Assembly: GCA_020744425.1 (NCBI GenBank)
Contig: JAGMUV010000023.1
Location: forward strand, 248,001 to 312,000
DNA from: Dactylonectria macrodidyma
Lineage: Eukaryota > Ascomycota > Sordariomycetes > Hypocreales > Nectriaceae
DNA length: 64,000 bases
Reading direction: 5' to 3'
The notes beneath the pieces are model-generated. The model did no database searches and was not told the DNA's origin. It saw only the letters and a program-made list of their open reading frames with translations. Shown piece after piece: positions 38,476 through 49,666 of the stretch; the first letter of the stretch is position 1; each line of letters starts with the position of its first letter. The position numbers and the translations under genes are program-made.

Positions 38476-38620
38476 GAGCTTCCCCGTTCGTTTGTTGCGG
38501 CGAGGATGTTTAGATATCCTTTTTATAATCCTGTTGTAAACTATCTCGGCTCTCCCTTTGTGGATTATACCCTCTCAGCCGTTGGACCGTTTATGACCTC
38601 TTGCTCGGTCATCTTCTTCA

Positions 38621-38723
38621 TCTCGTTGATACCCTCCTACTATAGCTGACAACCTCGTCCTCTTGTTGATACCCTCTTCCTCTAGTTGATAGCTTCCTCC
38701 TCTTGTTGACCAGCCCCTCCTAC
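38621..38723 (+). repeat. Five imperfect ~20-nt tandem units in P450 leader
   Basis: Units begin at about 38621, 38641, 38663, 38683 and 38703. The core is TTGTTGATACCCTCYTCCTC, with drifted copies such as TATAGCTGACAACCTCGTCC. The spacing is 20-22 nt. The array ends about 50 nt before the ATG and is pyrimidine-rich. Confidence 0.65.
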
Positions 38724-38772
38724 TACTTGTCTTCTTATCCCCACATACAAGACAGCACCGGCTTATACCAGA

Positions 38773-40467
38773 ATGGCCACCGTACAAGACATGTGGTTCT
38801 CGTTGGCCACTAAGGCTCCGGCCGTAAGCCACTTGCTCTCCTCAGCAACAGTTGAGATCGTTCTGATCGTCACCATCCTCTTTGTCCTGGCCCCTCTGGC
38901 CCGGTTCCTCCTCCGCCTCATCCAGTCTTCTGTCTCTCCCTCTGATTCAGAAGACTCGTCCTTTACTTCAGACTCGTCCAAAATCCCCCTACACACCGGT
39001 CTCCTCTCCGTATCCAAGCTGCCCAACCTCGCAGGCGCCATCCCCTGGGTCGGCCACCTGCTCGGCTTGCAAAACAACAGCGCTCGCTACGTCAACCGCC
39101 TGCTGGCGTCGACGGCAGCGCCTATCTTTACCATCAACATCCCCTTCAAGCGCATCATCGTTGCCAACACGTCCATGGACCGCAGCCTCTCGCGGCACAC
39201 GTCCGAGACGGGGCTCGCCCAGATCCTCGCTTACGTGGGTCCTCGTGTCTTCGGACTTGGAGCCAAGACGATCCGCGTCATTCTCGATGCCGACCCGCGC
39301 CCTTTACACAAGGTCGAGTTTGGCGGTATCGAGAACCTCAAGGCTCTTTCTGAACGCTCCGGCACGTTTGTCTGGGACCAGATGAACCAGATGCCTGCTC
39401 ACAGCGAAGTCAACCTCGCTCACTGGATGTTTGGTATGACTGTTTCCGCGACGGCGAGTGCTGTCTGGGGCGTCGAGAACCCCTGGAGGATGGATCACGA
39501 GTTTGCCGAGGAGTTCATGTAAGTGTCCCCCATATTTGACTTACACGCCGGATCAGCAACAAGTCTACCGCCGACATAAGATCTATTCACTAACACTATG
39601 AACAGGAACCTGAGCGAGACTTTTGACTCCCTCTCCCGACCCGTAGCATGGCTCACTGCCCGCCCTGCCTACAAATCTCGCAAGTTCCTCAGCGACCGTC
39701 TTCGCGCGTTCCACTTTGAGCATCGCGAAGCCCGCGTCCAGACCGTTGCCCACGCCATCAACGTCGTTGCTCACTCCGATCCCGACTGGGAGACGAACCC
39801 AGACTACTTCAACATCGAGATGGTCTCTGCCCTCGGTCTCCTCGCCACTCCCAGTACACTCTCCGTCTGGCTCATGCGCCATCTTCTTGCCACACCTGAT
39901 CTGATGCGTGTCATCTCGGCAGAGGTCCAGCTGCTTAAGGAGGTCCGCGGCGAGGCTTCAGGTGCCCCCAAGCTGGATCTCACCGACGTGCGGACTCTTT
40001 GCCCCTGGCTCGTGGCATCCTGGTACGAGAACCTACGCCTCCACATGACTGGTGTTCCTCGTCTCGCCCGCAACGACTTCAGCCTTGCCATGCCCGGCTC
40101 AGACCCCCTCGCCGTGTCCACTGGCGACATCTTCCTGCTGCCCATGTGCGCGTCCAACCTCGACGCCAACACGTGGGGTCCAGACGCCGCCAGCTTCGTT
40201 CCCGGCCGCTTCATCAACGGCCGCACCGGCGAGCTCAACAACAGCCTCATCCGCAAGGTCCGCGCCTTTGGAGTCGCTGGCAACCTGTGCCCGGGCCGTG
40301 TCTTCGGCTTCGAGGTCGCCATGATGATGGTTGCCGGAACTCTGCGCACCTTTGACGTCCGCAGCGTTGACGGCCGCGATTTTTGGGTCCCTGGTGTCCG
40401 CAAGGGCTTTAACGTGGGTTTTGAGCGATACGCTGATGATGTTAAGGTGGCCTTGGTGAGGAGATGA
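38773..40467 (+). CDS. Cytochrome P450, CYP7/CYP8-like divergent type
   Basis: Two exons, 38773-39518 and 39606-40467 (87-nt intron splitting the Met249 codon), give 535 residues. An N-terminal membrane anchor lies at about 26-47. The K-helix ExxR is Glu390-N-L-Arg393. The haem-binding loop is FGVAGNLCPG, with thiolate Cys477. This departs from F-x-x-G-x-R/H-x-C-x-G: Ala473 replaces the usual Gly and Asn475 the usual Arg/His. The I-helix region (LGLLATPSTLSVW) lacks the usual (A/G)Gx(D/E)T oxygen-activation motif. That loss is seen in the CYP7/CYP8 (prostacyclin-synthase-like) branch, common in fungi with unassigned roles. An isomerase or otherwise non-classical chemistry is possible but inferred. 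No biosynthetic cluster partner is visible nearby. Confidence 0.88.
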
Positions 40468-41289
40468 AGAGGTGATGAGATGAAGAGCTAAGCAGAGGAA
40501 GAAGTGAACAGGTGAAGCGGCCAAAGAGCAACGGCGTCTTTTGTTTTCCTCGTGTTTCCGGTTTCTCAGAATATGGGCCACCGTTTGTAAGGTTTCCTTG
40601 GCTTTCCTGGGTTTTAGACTTGTCTCGAGTCTTGGTGGCGCTGGATGGTCTCTTGTCGTCATGTTTTGATGAAACGACAAAACATTTTTCTTTTGATGAG
40701 CTACAGAATCCTCGACGGATATGATCCCCCACGGACACAACATGTCATGTTATGTTTATGAAATTTAAGTATAATCCGAATGCAGCGCAACGCATCTCTA
40801 TATGGCTAAGTGTCTGGGGAAATTGCTGCACATTTATATACATCTACTTACCGACCTACAATCACGTGCCGCACATAGTTGAGAGTTGGTTGGTCGACGT
40901 TCTATCAGTGCCCAATGACTTTAAATAGCGCTCAGGATAACTTCCCCGCCGCAGGTGTTTCCGCGCAGAACATCATCAACGAGCTTCGCATAGCTTCTTA
41001 CTTCGAAACATAGGCCACAGAGTCGGGTTTCCTCGTTTACGACCTACGATCAAGCCCTAAGCGGAAGTCCGGCTCGAGTCCCGGTTGCGTCATCGTCAGA
41101 TCCGATACGATACTTGCCGGATGTGGTTTATGGTGTGGTCTCGTTCAACATACTTCATCCACGCCCGAATGAATGGGCAGTGTCGAGCGAGTACGTGTCA
41201 CTCTCTCTCTCTTGCTGAGTGTAAAACTCCTCGTCAATTAATAACTTTATAACTGCCAACCCATTCTATCCTCTATTTAGAAAGAGGCT
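40468..41289. other. Spacer between P450 and decayed gene
   Basis: Holds the P450 3' flank and, further right, an AT-containing stretch with a TTTAAATAG near 40920 that could be the old promoter of the decayed gene. No gene seen. Confidence 0.4.
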
Positions 41290-43500
41290 ATGGCCACTGA
41301 CCAGATTATGAAGCCGCCCTGGCAACGACAAGTATCGCTTCACACTCCATGTTTCCATGGTGGCGTTGGCCTCAATCCTAAATCAACGACAATCCCCATC
41401 GACCCCAATTGAAACACCTTTACCTACGATCATTTTGTTACACCTCATCAACCAGTCTAGGGGCTCACGCTTCACTACAGCTACTAGTGTCTCCTCCCCC
41501 AGAACTACTCTTCATCCACCGTGGAACGAGTTGCCCGAGTCATAATCGGCATTAGCAAGCCGTTTCAGGAAATTCTGTCAACTGGGAATAGCATGGAAAT
41601 TATGGAGTCATTCATTCTCGCGTTTCTGAGCGATCAAACCCTTACCCACCGGGTCAACGACTTTTATTCGACTAAAATAACATCACTCCAAGTCTCCAAC
41701 CCAGACAGGCACGACCCAATGTCCGCGGCAGGGCTGTATAAAATACTGGCTCTTCCGCCAATATGCCAGAAGGGTTGCAATACCATCAAGTATTAGACTT
41801 TTGAGGGAAGACCTCAAATCCGAGTTGCCACTCAAGGTCATGCCGATCGGGTAGTCCACCTAAGCTCGGAGAGTCCTCGCATCCTCAAACTTGCCCCGTT
41901 AATGAGCAAGAAGCGAGTTTAGGTTTACAAAAGCTCCATTGTTCAACTAATCGAGCAGAGACAGTTTGTCCGACACTTCTTATCAGACGGTCATCACGGA
42001 GTGCTTTGATTGTCCGGGGGAGCGTTATAATGGCGTTTGACCACGGCAACGCGTACTGTCTATGAAATCGGAGACATGTTTTCTCACGATTTGTGATCAC
42101 TTTGAAGACGTCTAATCCACTTAACAAGTCTTTTAGAAGTATCCAAGTCCCCTATTTCAAGATAAAACACGAGAGTTACATTTCCGAACTCCAAGTTACC
42201 GACCAGACCAAGGAGGTACTGAACTGGGTTACCATCTCCCCCGAAACAAGTCACTACAGCGGGGCATAATATGGAACACATCATATTCGTTTTCGAGCTC
42301 GCACAAGACGACCCAGAAATTCGAAGCATTAAAACATACACCTCTTCTTTGGACTTCTCAGGCTGACCCGGAGACTATGATGGCGTACCAAGGCGCAATC
42401 TTTTGGACCGCGTTGCCCAACCACGATAAACCTGCCAACATATCAGAAACTACTATGGGATAGGACAGCAAATCCAACAACAAAACAAAGAGAAATATGC
42501 GTCTATCAACAACTCCATAGTAACCGGCAAGCCAAATGGTAACCCACCAGACAATGAAACATATCACGACTACGAGTTATGAGACAACGAGGCACACCAC
42601 AATGAAAGATCCAATATCGGGGTTTTCGATTCGATAAACCAGGGGTGGTTCATCGCGAATACTCTCAATGACGCGGATTATGGAGGCGAAAAACATCTCT
42701 CCCTTATTGGTTCTAACTTCGCTATCTGGTCAGATACATTCAGGAATTTCGACACCCTGGTATCCAGACATGGACTCCACGACTCCAGCACCGCCTGATT
42801 TTGTCAACTGACACAAGTACTGTTAGGCCATCGAATCCGCATACATCAAGCCAATTGATGGGAAATTATCTCATTTCCTGGGCAGAAAGCCTCCTGGGGC
42901 GCGGTGGTGCCCATGCAAACGGCGTCTGAGGCTGTCATCCGATGAAGAGGAGCGAGTGACTAAAATCGAAACCCCCCATCGGCATTCAGAAAATATTATG
43001 AACTCGAATTTTGACTTTTTTACAAAATCAAAGCCAGACTGCAGAAATTATCTCGAACTTGGAAGATGGAAGCCAATCGAGGCCCGAATTATGCGTGGGG
43101 TCCGACACTGCCACGATTCCTCGAGCATTTTGGACCGTGAAGGAGATTAGACCTCGGTGTGAATATTTGACGACTATTTACACGTGCATTACATGGAAGT
43201 AACGCCATGTTTAATGCTCGTCACTCCTTGGTCCCATAGTCCGGATGTGTTCTTGGACAACATGCGGCTCATCAACTGGTTTGGGGGGTTCACACTAGAC
43301 GAATGATTGATGCTTGGTCGAGTATATGTTTGGGACCTGTGGGGATCTAGAGGCAACAGTAAGAATATTACAGACGTGGTGTTCGAAGAATGTGATTTTA
43401 TTTGAGTCGAGACTCATTTTGCTGACCCATCTAATAGTAGCCAGCAGAGGAATAGGCATGAACGAAACGCTAGAGAACTCGAATATTCACGGTATCGGGT
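41290..43500 (+). pseudogene. Decayed coding sequence, family not recognised
   Basis: Three blocks read like protein but are broken by stops and frame changes. Block A starts at an ATG (41290) and keeps one frame to 41796, with in-frame stops at 41410, 41458 and 41485. Block B keeps one frame from an ATG at 42271 to 42798, with stops at 42364, 42427, 42580 and 42796; between them the translation is amphipathic and of ordinary composition, for example SINQGWFIANTLNDADYGGE. Block C (from 42827) is open to 43148, then broken at 43160, 43304 and 43403. Several stops are explained by C-to-T or G-to-A changes (CAA to TAA, TGG to TAG), as in repeat-induced point mutation, but random decay would do the same. 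Multi-exon structure could account for some frame changes but not for the interior stops. I cannot name the ancestral family. Confidence 0.45.
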
Positions 43501-43510
43501 TATCAAGAGA

Positions 43511-45238
43511 CTACTCTCTACCGCTGCAGCATTTCTTTTCCGTTGCTGTCAATTTGCCAGCCTCGAGCCGACAGAAGCAAGACGAGTTCACCGTCACGTC
43601 AGCACCGCTTACAGCTATTCCCAGCTGCTTCTTCACGACGGCGGCCTCGGCAGTACGTCCAAGACGCACCAAACACTCGTGATAGCCATGCAGCGCCCAG
43701 ACATTGTTCGGGTTTTGGTGTCCTCGACGAAGCGACTTGACCAGCCCCAGGTCTTCAGCGTATACGGCGGCCGCTTCCTCGACGCGGCCCTGCTCGAGCA
43801 ACAACGCGGCATACGGATGGCGGGTCGGCATCATCCAGCCCCACGGTTCGGCGTAGATGAGGGCGTCGTCGCGCTGGACGGCGAGCTGGAGGCTGTCAAA
43901 GGCAGCGGCGAAACGACCTCTTCGATACTCGATCTCGCCGTCTAACATGGCGACGGCGACCTTGAGGACGTCGACGACGCGGTTCGGGAAGCTCAGCCGC
44001 GAACGAGGCACGCGCTTAGCCGCCGCACGGAAGAGATCCCGCTCCACATCGGCGCCGGTGACGTCGCCGGTCGCGGCGCACGCGATGCCGCGGCCGTAGT
44101 GCGTCATGGCGAGCGTCACGCAGTACAGCGCCTTGTCCTCCGGGACGGGCCGGGTCTTGAGCTCCGCCCACATGCCGAAGCGGATCAGCACGTGGATGCG
44201 GACCGACTTGAAGACCTCCATCCAGTTGGCCATAGGCGGCGAGTCGACTCTTAATAGATCTTCCGTAATGGTCGCCTCCATTCGGTCCACGGCGTCGAGG
44301 GCCACGCGGGATCGGCCGGCGAGCATGGCGGCGTAGATGAGCGAGTGGTAGTTGTGTAGGCGGTAAAAGGTATAAAAGCCATGCCCTACGTCCCTGGAAA
44401 AGAACTTGTCGTCGGCAATCGTCGCCTTCATGTTGGTGTCGATGGCCCGGCGATAGTCTCCCACTAACACGTCGATGTGGCTCGGCATGTGGCACATGTG
44501 GCCCGAGTCCGGGACGAGGTTACGCAGATAGTTTGCAGGCATGAGAGCGACTTCTGGTGTGTCGGACATCTCCATCAGATGGATATACATGTGCAGTATT
44601 CCGGGGTGGTGGCGCGAGTCCGGCAGCTTCAGCGCCCGCTCGAGCATGTCCTTGATCTCGAGCACCGGCGTCGCCAAGTTTGGTCTCCTCGTCGCCCTCT
44701 CGAACAGGTTCCACGGGTGGGTATTCATTAGTGCGTCGGCAGTGAGCGCAATCACGTCCAGATCCTTGTCCCCAAATTCCCTGTACACCGTCCTCATGGC
44801 GTTGGCGTACCCGGACACCGAAGGCGAGAAGTCGTCCGGCGCCGAGCTGAACGGGAAGCGATAGGCAAGGGCATCGACGAGGGCGCGTTCCACAGGCAGG
44901 CCCGAAACAGCATGCTGCCTCGCTAGCATGGCCATGTGATGACACCTAGAGACTGAAGCCTTGAGCTCGACGTCATCAAACGCCGTCCACTTCTTGTTGT
45001 AGTTGGGCCCGGAGGCAAACGCAACGCCCCAGTACGCCATGGCACACGCGGGATCGTGCGCGAGGGCCTGCTCGAAGCACCGCACCGCTTCTCCATGATT
45101 GAACGAGTACGTCCATGTTAGACCGCGGCTAAACCAAACGCGCGCATCTGGGCTCTGCGTTGTGATGTGGCGATGGAACGAGCCCAGGTCGAAGTAGTCG
45201 GCCGTAGCTGCTACGGCGTGGGCACGCGGGGTAGACAT
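43511..45238 (-). CDS. Tetratricopeptide-type repeat protein, intronless
   Basis: 575 residues from the first in-frame ATG (45238); the frame is open further upstream but has no other ATG. The N-terminal part has TPR-like helices: ARVWFSRGLTWTYSFNHGEA, then CFEQALAHDPACAMAYWGVA (about residues 33-72). Conserved blocks follow: HHPGILHMYIHLMEMS, and GHMCHMPSHIDVLVGDYRRA, where paired His residues recur. More TPR-like repeats lie near the C-terminus. Such blocks are common in uncharacterised bacterial TPR proteins, where the HPG-YIH and HMPSHI motifs are typical. No signal peptide and no introns; the sequence is GC-rich compared with the spacers around it. Function unknown; TPRs usually mediate protein binding. 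Its 3' end abuts the decayed gene, tail to tail. Bacterial origin by transfer is a reasonable but untested reading. Confidence 0.8.
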   Translation of the reverse strand: MSTPRAHAVAATADYFDLGSFHRHITTQSPDARVWFSRGLTWTYSFNHGEAVRCFEQALAHDPACAMAYWGVAFASGPNYNKKWTAFDDVELKASVSRCHHMAMLARQHAVSGLPVERALVDALAYRFPFSSAPDDFSPSVSGYANAMRTVYREFGDKDLDVIALTADALMNTHPWNLFERATRRPNLATPVLEIKDMLERALKLPDSRHHPGILHMYIHLMEMSDTPEVALMPANYLRNLVPDSGHMCHMPSHIDVLVGDYRRAIDTNMKATIADDKFFSRDVGHGFYTFYRLHNYHSLIYAAMLAGRSRVALDAVDRMEATITEDLLRVDSPPMANWMEVFKSVRIHVLIRFGMWAELKTRPVPEDKALYCVTLAMTHYGRGIACAATGDVTGADVERDLFRAAAKRVPRSRLSFPNRVVDVLKVAVAMLDGEIEYRRGRFAAAFDSLQLAVQRDDALIYAEPWGWMMPTRHPYAALLLEQGRVEEAAAVYAEDLGLVKSLRRGHQNPNNVWALHGYHECLVRLGRTAEAAVVKKQLGIAVSGADVTVNSSCFCRLEAGKLTATEKKCCSGRE

Positions 45239-46077
45239 GGGAAGCAGGCAGGGATTAAGAGATGGCACGGATGGTATATTAGTAGTCCAGGCACAATACA
45301 CCCATGCAACCTGGTATTCCCTCTGTTTTCAGGTAGTTATAGAATTATAGAACAGGTGGGGGATGGGAAGCGAGGGACGTTGGGATTAAGATGGAGGTGG
45401 AAGAACTACCTAAAATAGTGCCCGAGTCGAAGTCATTGGTTGGGCCGCGAGAGCGATACCGCAGGTCCAACAGTTATCAGGACGATTGGTCACACGATGG
45501 GCCTTCTCTGAACGCGTACGAACACGTCAAAGGCATGGCCACGAGATGCACTGACATCATGCGCGGTCAAGGCTAGACGGACTGGGTCAAGGGTCAAGCC
45601 TCCGAAGGGCTCCACAGCGGGAGATGCGGGGGTATCCGGGGGACTGGTGCCGGTGAGCTCCGCTTGGTTCGGGACCTCAGCTCCGTCTTTTGACCCCCGT
45701 CAATTTGCCCGGAGCCTCATTTTCGTCCCCTCCCCCCGCTGATTGCCCCAATTCATCTCACCGTGGCATTGTCTTTCCTTCTTGGTTTCCTCTCCTCACC
45801 AGTGCATGCACCCGAATGGGGCACCTCACCTGCTTCGCGTGATGATTGGGCGCCACCACGCACTTCTGCGCGCCAAGTCAGAACATGTATCATTTGCATG
45901 TACTCCCAATTCTGCAGATTTTTGGCAGAATTCCAAAGCATGCGAACCCACATCGAGGAGGCATTGTCCTACTCCCACATCCCAAACATGGCTCGGAAGG
46001 CAACTCTCTTTTGCCTTCTTGGTTTGCCATTCTGGAGTTTGCCTCTTCTTTGTTACACCTTGTGCTCCATCCGAACA
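45239..46077. other. Divergent spacer, TPR-type gene / C2H2-like gene
   Basis: Should hold both promoters. The frame of the C2H2-like gene is open leftwards to about 45763 and contains further ATGs (45899 and others), so part of this spacer could be coding if an upstream start is used. Confidence 0.4.
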
Positions 46078-47504
46078 ATGCCTATTATGGATTCGTTTCC
46101 GGTCGATGAAGACAGTCCCTCCACACTCTTTGGCGGCGACCATCGTGCAGCCACGCCCACATTCCAGGATGCGAATAATACAAGTGACCCCCTCCACAGC
46201 TATCTATCACAGTCCAGTCTCCACGATCCGACCCGTTTCGCTGGTTCCATGGTTCTTAAGGTTCCACTGGCGGCTGAGTTCCAAGGTAATCTTTGTCATG
46301 CTGCCGCCCCTTCTTCCTTGCCAGTAACAACCAACAATGCCCTGCGAGGCTCCAACGTGCCGACAGTGTCCGAAGAGACTACGGCGCGGGAATCCAAAGA
46401 ACATCCAGCCGACTTCGATTTACCGAAGACATTTGAGGATGACTGGACTCGCTTTGGAAGCTGGATCGACCCGCGGGTGCTTCAGGGTCCAGTCCCATCA
46501 GCTTTTAGTAGTGCACCAAACAGCACATGTATCTCCACCGCCGCCACCACCATATCACCACGGGCCGATGGAATTTCCCCTGATCCGCATACGAAGAAAC
46601 GTCGAATTGAGTGTGAAAATCACGATCCTGGCAGTTGCGAAGGTCCAGGCGACACTCCTGGAGCTGATACAGGCCAGACGGCGGGAGGCGCTGATTCTCG
46701 TGAATTTCCTTGTCCCTTTTACAAGCACGATCCTGGCAAATACGGACCCATCTGCGGAAAACTTAAATGGACCACCGACAACGTGTTCCGAATCAAGTAA
46801 GTGTCGAGATTAAAAGAAGTTTGTCCGTCCCCGTGCTAATAGCTGGCAGGGCTCACCTCAAGACGGCGCATTCACTGCCAGAGTACCAATGCAAGCGTTG
46901 TCGCCAGAACCTGAAGACAGCGCACGCATACTACCTTCACATGCAAAATTCCAATGGTTGTACACCGTCTACCCCCATCCTGGACGGCATTGATACCATG
47001 CAGTGGGGCCTCCTCAAGTCGCGAAAGGAGGGATGGAAGAGGTCTCCTGAAGAGAAATGGATCCAGATTTATAAAATCATCTTTTCTCAGAGTAAGGTTG
47101 ATCCTAACCCCTGTAAGTTCGCTATCAGGAAGACTCGAGTTGCACGTCGCTAACAGGGCACGCAAGATCACAATTCTTCTGCGTACCTGCCAATTAGCAA
47201 CCAGTTCAGCATGGTTGACGCATTTCGTGCCCACCAATCTCGCAGCATTGTTTCGATCATCGCGTCGTCGAACGGAGATGAGAACGAGTTGCACGAGTTA
47301 TTGAACCAAAATTATTTTGCCTTCCTACAGCAGTTCGATAATTCGCCCACACACGGGGCGCTGCAGCACGCCACGACCGAGGCTGCAGTAGCGCGTGCCG
47401 AAAGATCTCCAGTGCCTTCTTATGTCTCGGAGCTGTTCATTGGGGCCGATTTTAGCACTTGGAATGGCACGCAAGGTGAAGAGGATTTTACTTCCAGGTC
47501 TTAG
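46078..47504 (+). CDS. Fungal C2H2-like zinc-finger protein of unknown role
   Basis: Three exons, 46078-46796, 46850-47112 and 47167-47504, with introns of 53 and 54 nt, give 439 residues. The start is the ATG at 46078 (context AACAATGCC); earlier in-frame ATGs exist. The N-terminal half is disordered and Ser/Thr/Pro-rich. The conserved core begins with FPCPFYKHDPGKY, then NVFRIKAHLKTAH, then a CKRCRQNL finger with HMQNSNGC. It is followed by SPEEKWIQIYKIIF and VDPNPY. This order (CPFYK, degenerate zinc finger pair, then E-E-x-W-x-x-I-[WY]-x-I-[IL]-F) is found in a large, fast-evolving ascomycete family often sitting near HET/NACHT genes. Function is not known. The second intron uses the AAG at 47164-47166; a CAG 10 nt earlier would shift the frame into a stop. 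Confidence 0.75.
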
Positions 47505-49666
47505 CGCAAAGACCTCTGCAAAGTCCACACACGATGTTAGGAATCACAGCGTCACTATTCAGCCGTGTGCAACGTCACCTCTCTAGGTAGAATCCTTGTG
47601 GAAAGTTTGGTCCGGTGGCTCATGTCATGCAGTTTCATTGTTCATTGAATTGGTTCATACTGTTGGTTTTACTACTAGTTTTCTTTCGTTTCGTTTCGTT
47701 TTGTACGGTTTCACTTATATTCGTCCCCCCCCCCCCCTGGGTACGTGGCTTCCAAGGTCCTCACTACTTATTAGATTGGTTCGTAACTTCAAGAGGAAAA
47801 ACAGATCAGTTCTCAACTACTTAAATTGTTTCAAACGGTATCTTTGCTTTCATAAAATATTCTTTATTTCTGTACTATATTAGACACAATTAAACTATCC
47901 TCTCTACATAAGTCTCGGAAGTGAATCAGAGTAGCTGAATGAATGACCAAAGCGTTGCGAATAGCTTCGATCCACCTGAATAGAAACCGCACCCATAGAA
48001 CCAACAACACCATTTTGACTAACTGTTGTTCTTCCCCACGTCCAAGCTGAAGACAACGCCATGCTGAAGAGCATCGACAGTTGTCAAGAGTGCAAGTATA
48101 GTACTCAGCCAATGACTAAGAAACATGTATGAGCTGCATCGTTGGCATCTTATTACACGATTCGAGAACACTTCATCATTGCGGATAAAAACCAGCAAAA
48201 TGTATATACACGAAGGTTGAGTTAGTGTTCAAGTTGACAGGGTCGGGATTGAGGTGGGGTTGTATAAGTGTTCCCGCATGACTGAGAGGCTTGCCTTGCC
48301 GACTACTCTCTTATCATATACACATTACTATTGAGCAACGGCCTTCAGTTTTAGACCTAGTGATAACCTTGATCCCCACCCGTCGATTCTCCAAATGGCT
48401 GACTGCACGCCAAGGAAGAAGTTTGCTTGATGTTGCATCGGCCCTTCGCCATCTCCTCCTCTAATTACTGTCTTTCCTGTAGCTCGCTGTGCAATGTACC
48501 TTATACAAGTGATGACGTGAAATAGGGCACCACCGAACTACTATACCCCTAACTCTTTAGAATACAAGTTAAACACACCTCGCTTCATACCACTTAGAGG
48601 CTTAATTTGCGTCAGTCTCTGCGATCCTTAGCCCTGTGCAATGAGAACGGACTTTGTTAGTTGAAAGTTCTCCAAATTCCCTATGCTTCGTCTGCTGGTC
48701 CACGGCGGCACCCATAGCCAGCTGAGAAGACTTAAAAATGGACCAAGCGGTTCGGAGGCTCAGATCATCGGCCACGGCACGCATTGACAAAGTCAGGCTA
48801 AATTTGCTGCAGAAGACAACGTTACTGCCTTCAGATTGGCCATAGTTGGCTAGTCACACGCTCTCAACAGCCCGAGAAGCCGTCAATCAAGTCGCTTTTC
48901 ATTATAAAGTTGAAACACTCCCCGCATGACCCCCGGCATAACAGTACCCAGATCGTTTTAGTTAACCCATAAGGACTGACGACCTTGTAAGTGCGACGGT
49001 GGATACTGATCTGCAAGCCTTGATGTAAGTACTGTCCCCACTTCCAATGACAGATCGGACAGCCTCCATAACACAAAAGCTTAAGTGCTTCTGTGGGGAT
49101 ATTTGACTAATACTGTAAGCTCCGTCGTATTTCCAAGGAGTGATGACCTGGAATGAAGATAGCTGGGTCCAGCTGTACAACTAGGTCGTCAGGCAGTGTT
49201 GGGCTTGTAACTTGATATTCCGAAGAGAAGTAGAATAGTTGAGCTTCGTAATAGGTAAATGCATATATATGTTCTCGAAACGTTTGTAGCTGGGAATTAG
49301 AGCTTTCGGTCCAGAGTATTCATGAAACTGTTGAGTGTCACCGTGATTACGATGACCGACTGAATTATCTTCGTGTGGATCGCCTCTGATGTCACTCTTT
49401 GTCATGCACACATTAACTCACAGCCTGTCAATCGCCATAGAATTCATTATAGCTTTTTTACAATGTGCTCTGCCTGAAGATGGGATCATGCTCCACTTGC
49501 CAGCCTAGGAAAAAAGGGGGCATAACAAAACGCTCCGTCCATTCTTATACTATACATACATGCATGGGTTGCCCCAAAATGACGAGATGAAATATCTCCG
49601 TTGCTGACTAGAAGCAGCTTTACTTTTATGCTTGTGTGTTTTGAGGCCAATACCTTGACACACCCA
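47505..49666. other. AT-richer spacer, no gene seen
   Basis: About 2.2 kb between two 3' ends (C2H2-like gene and Zn2Cys6 factor). No credible coding sequence. There is a run of 13 C at 47725-47737. Composition is AT-richer than the flanking genes, which may reflect old repeat DNA. Confidence 0.45.

Larger units (their letters stand above)
26405..38772. other. Long gene-poor region (12.4 kb) between C2H2 regulator and P450
   Basis: No credible gene. Open frames of up to about 275 codons (for example 37543-38370 plus, 30928-31683 minus) are low-complexity and overlap equally long frames on the other strand. Recognisable content: an AT-richer zone about 27230-28450 with a weak F-box-like scrap on the minus strand near 28360-28470; a CA microsatellite; a run of 24 A; CCCGT x4 at 33781-33800; a perfect palindrome CTACCTAGGTAG at 33981-33992; a C tract at 35671-35689; a G tract at 38175-38185. 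The last 300 nt form the P450 promoter and leader. Confidence 0.5.
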
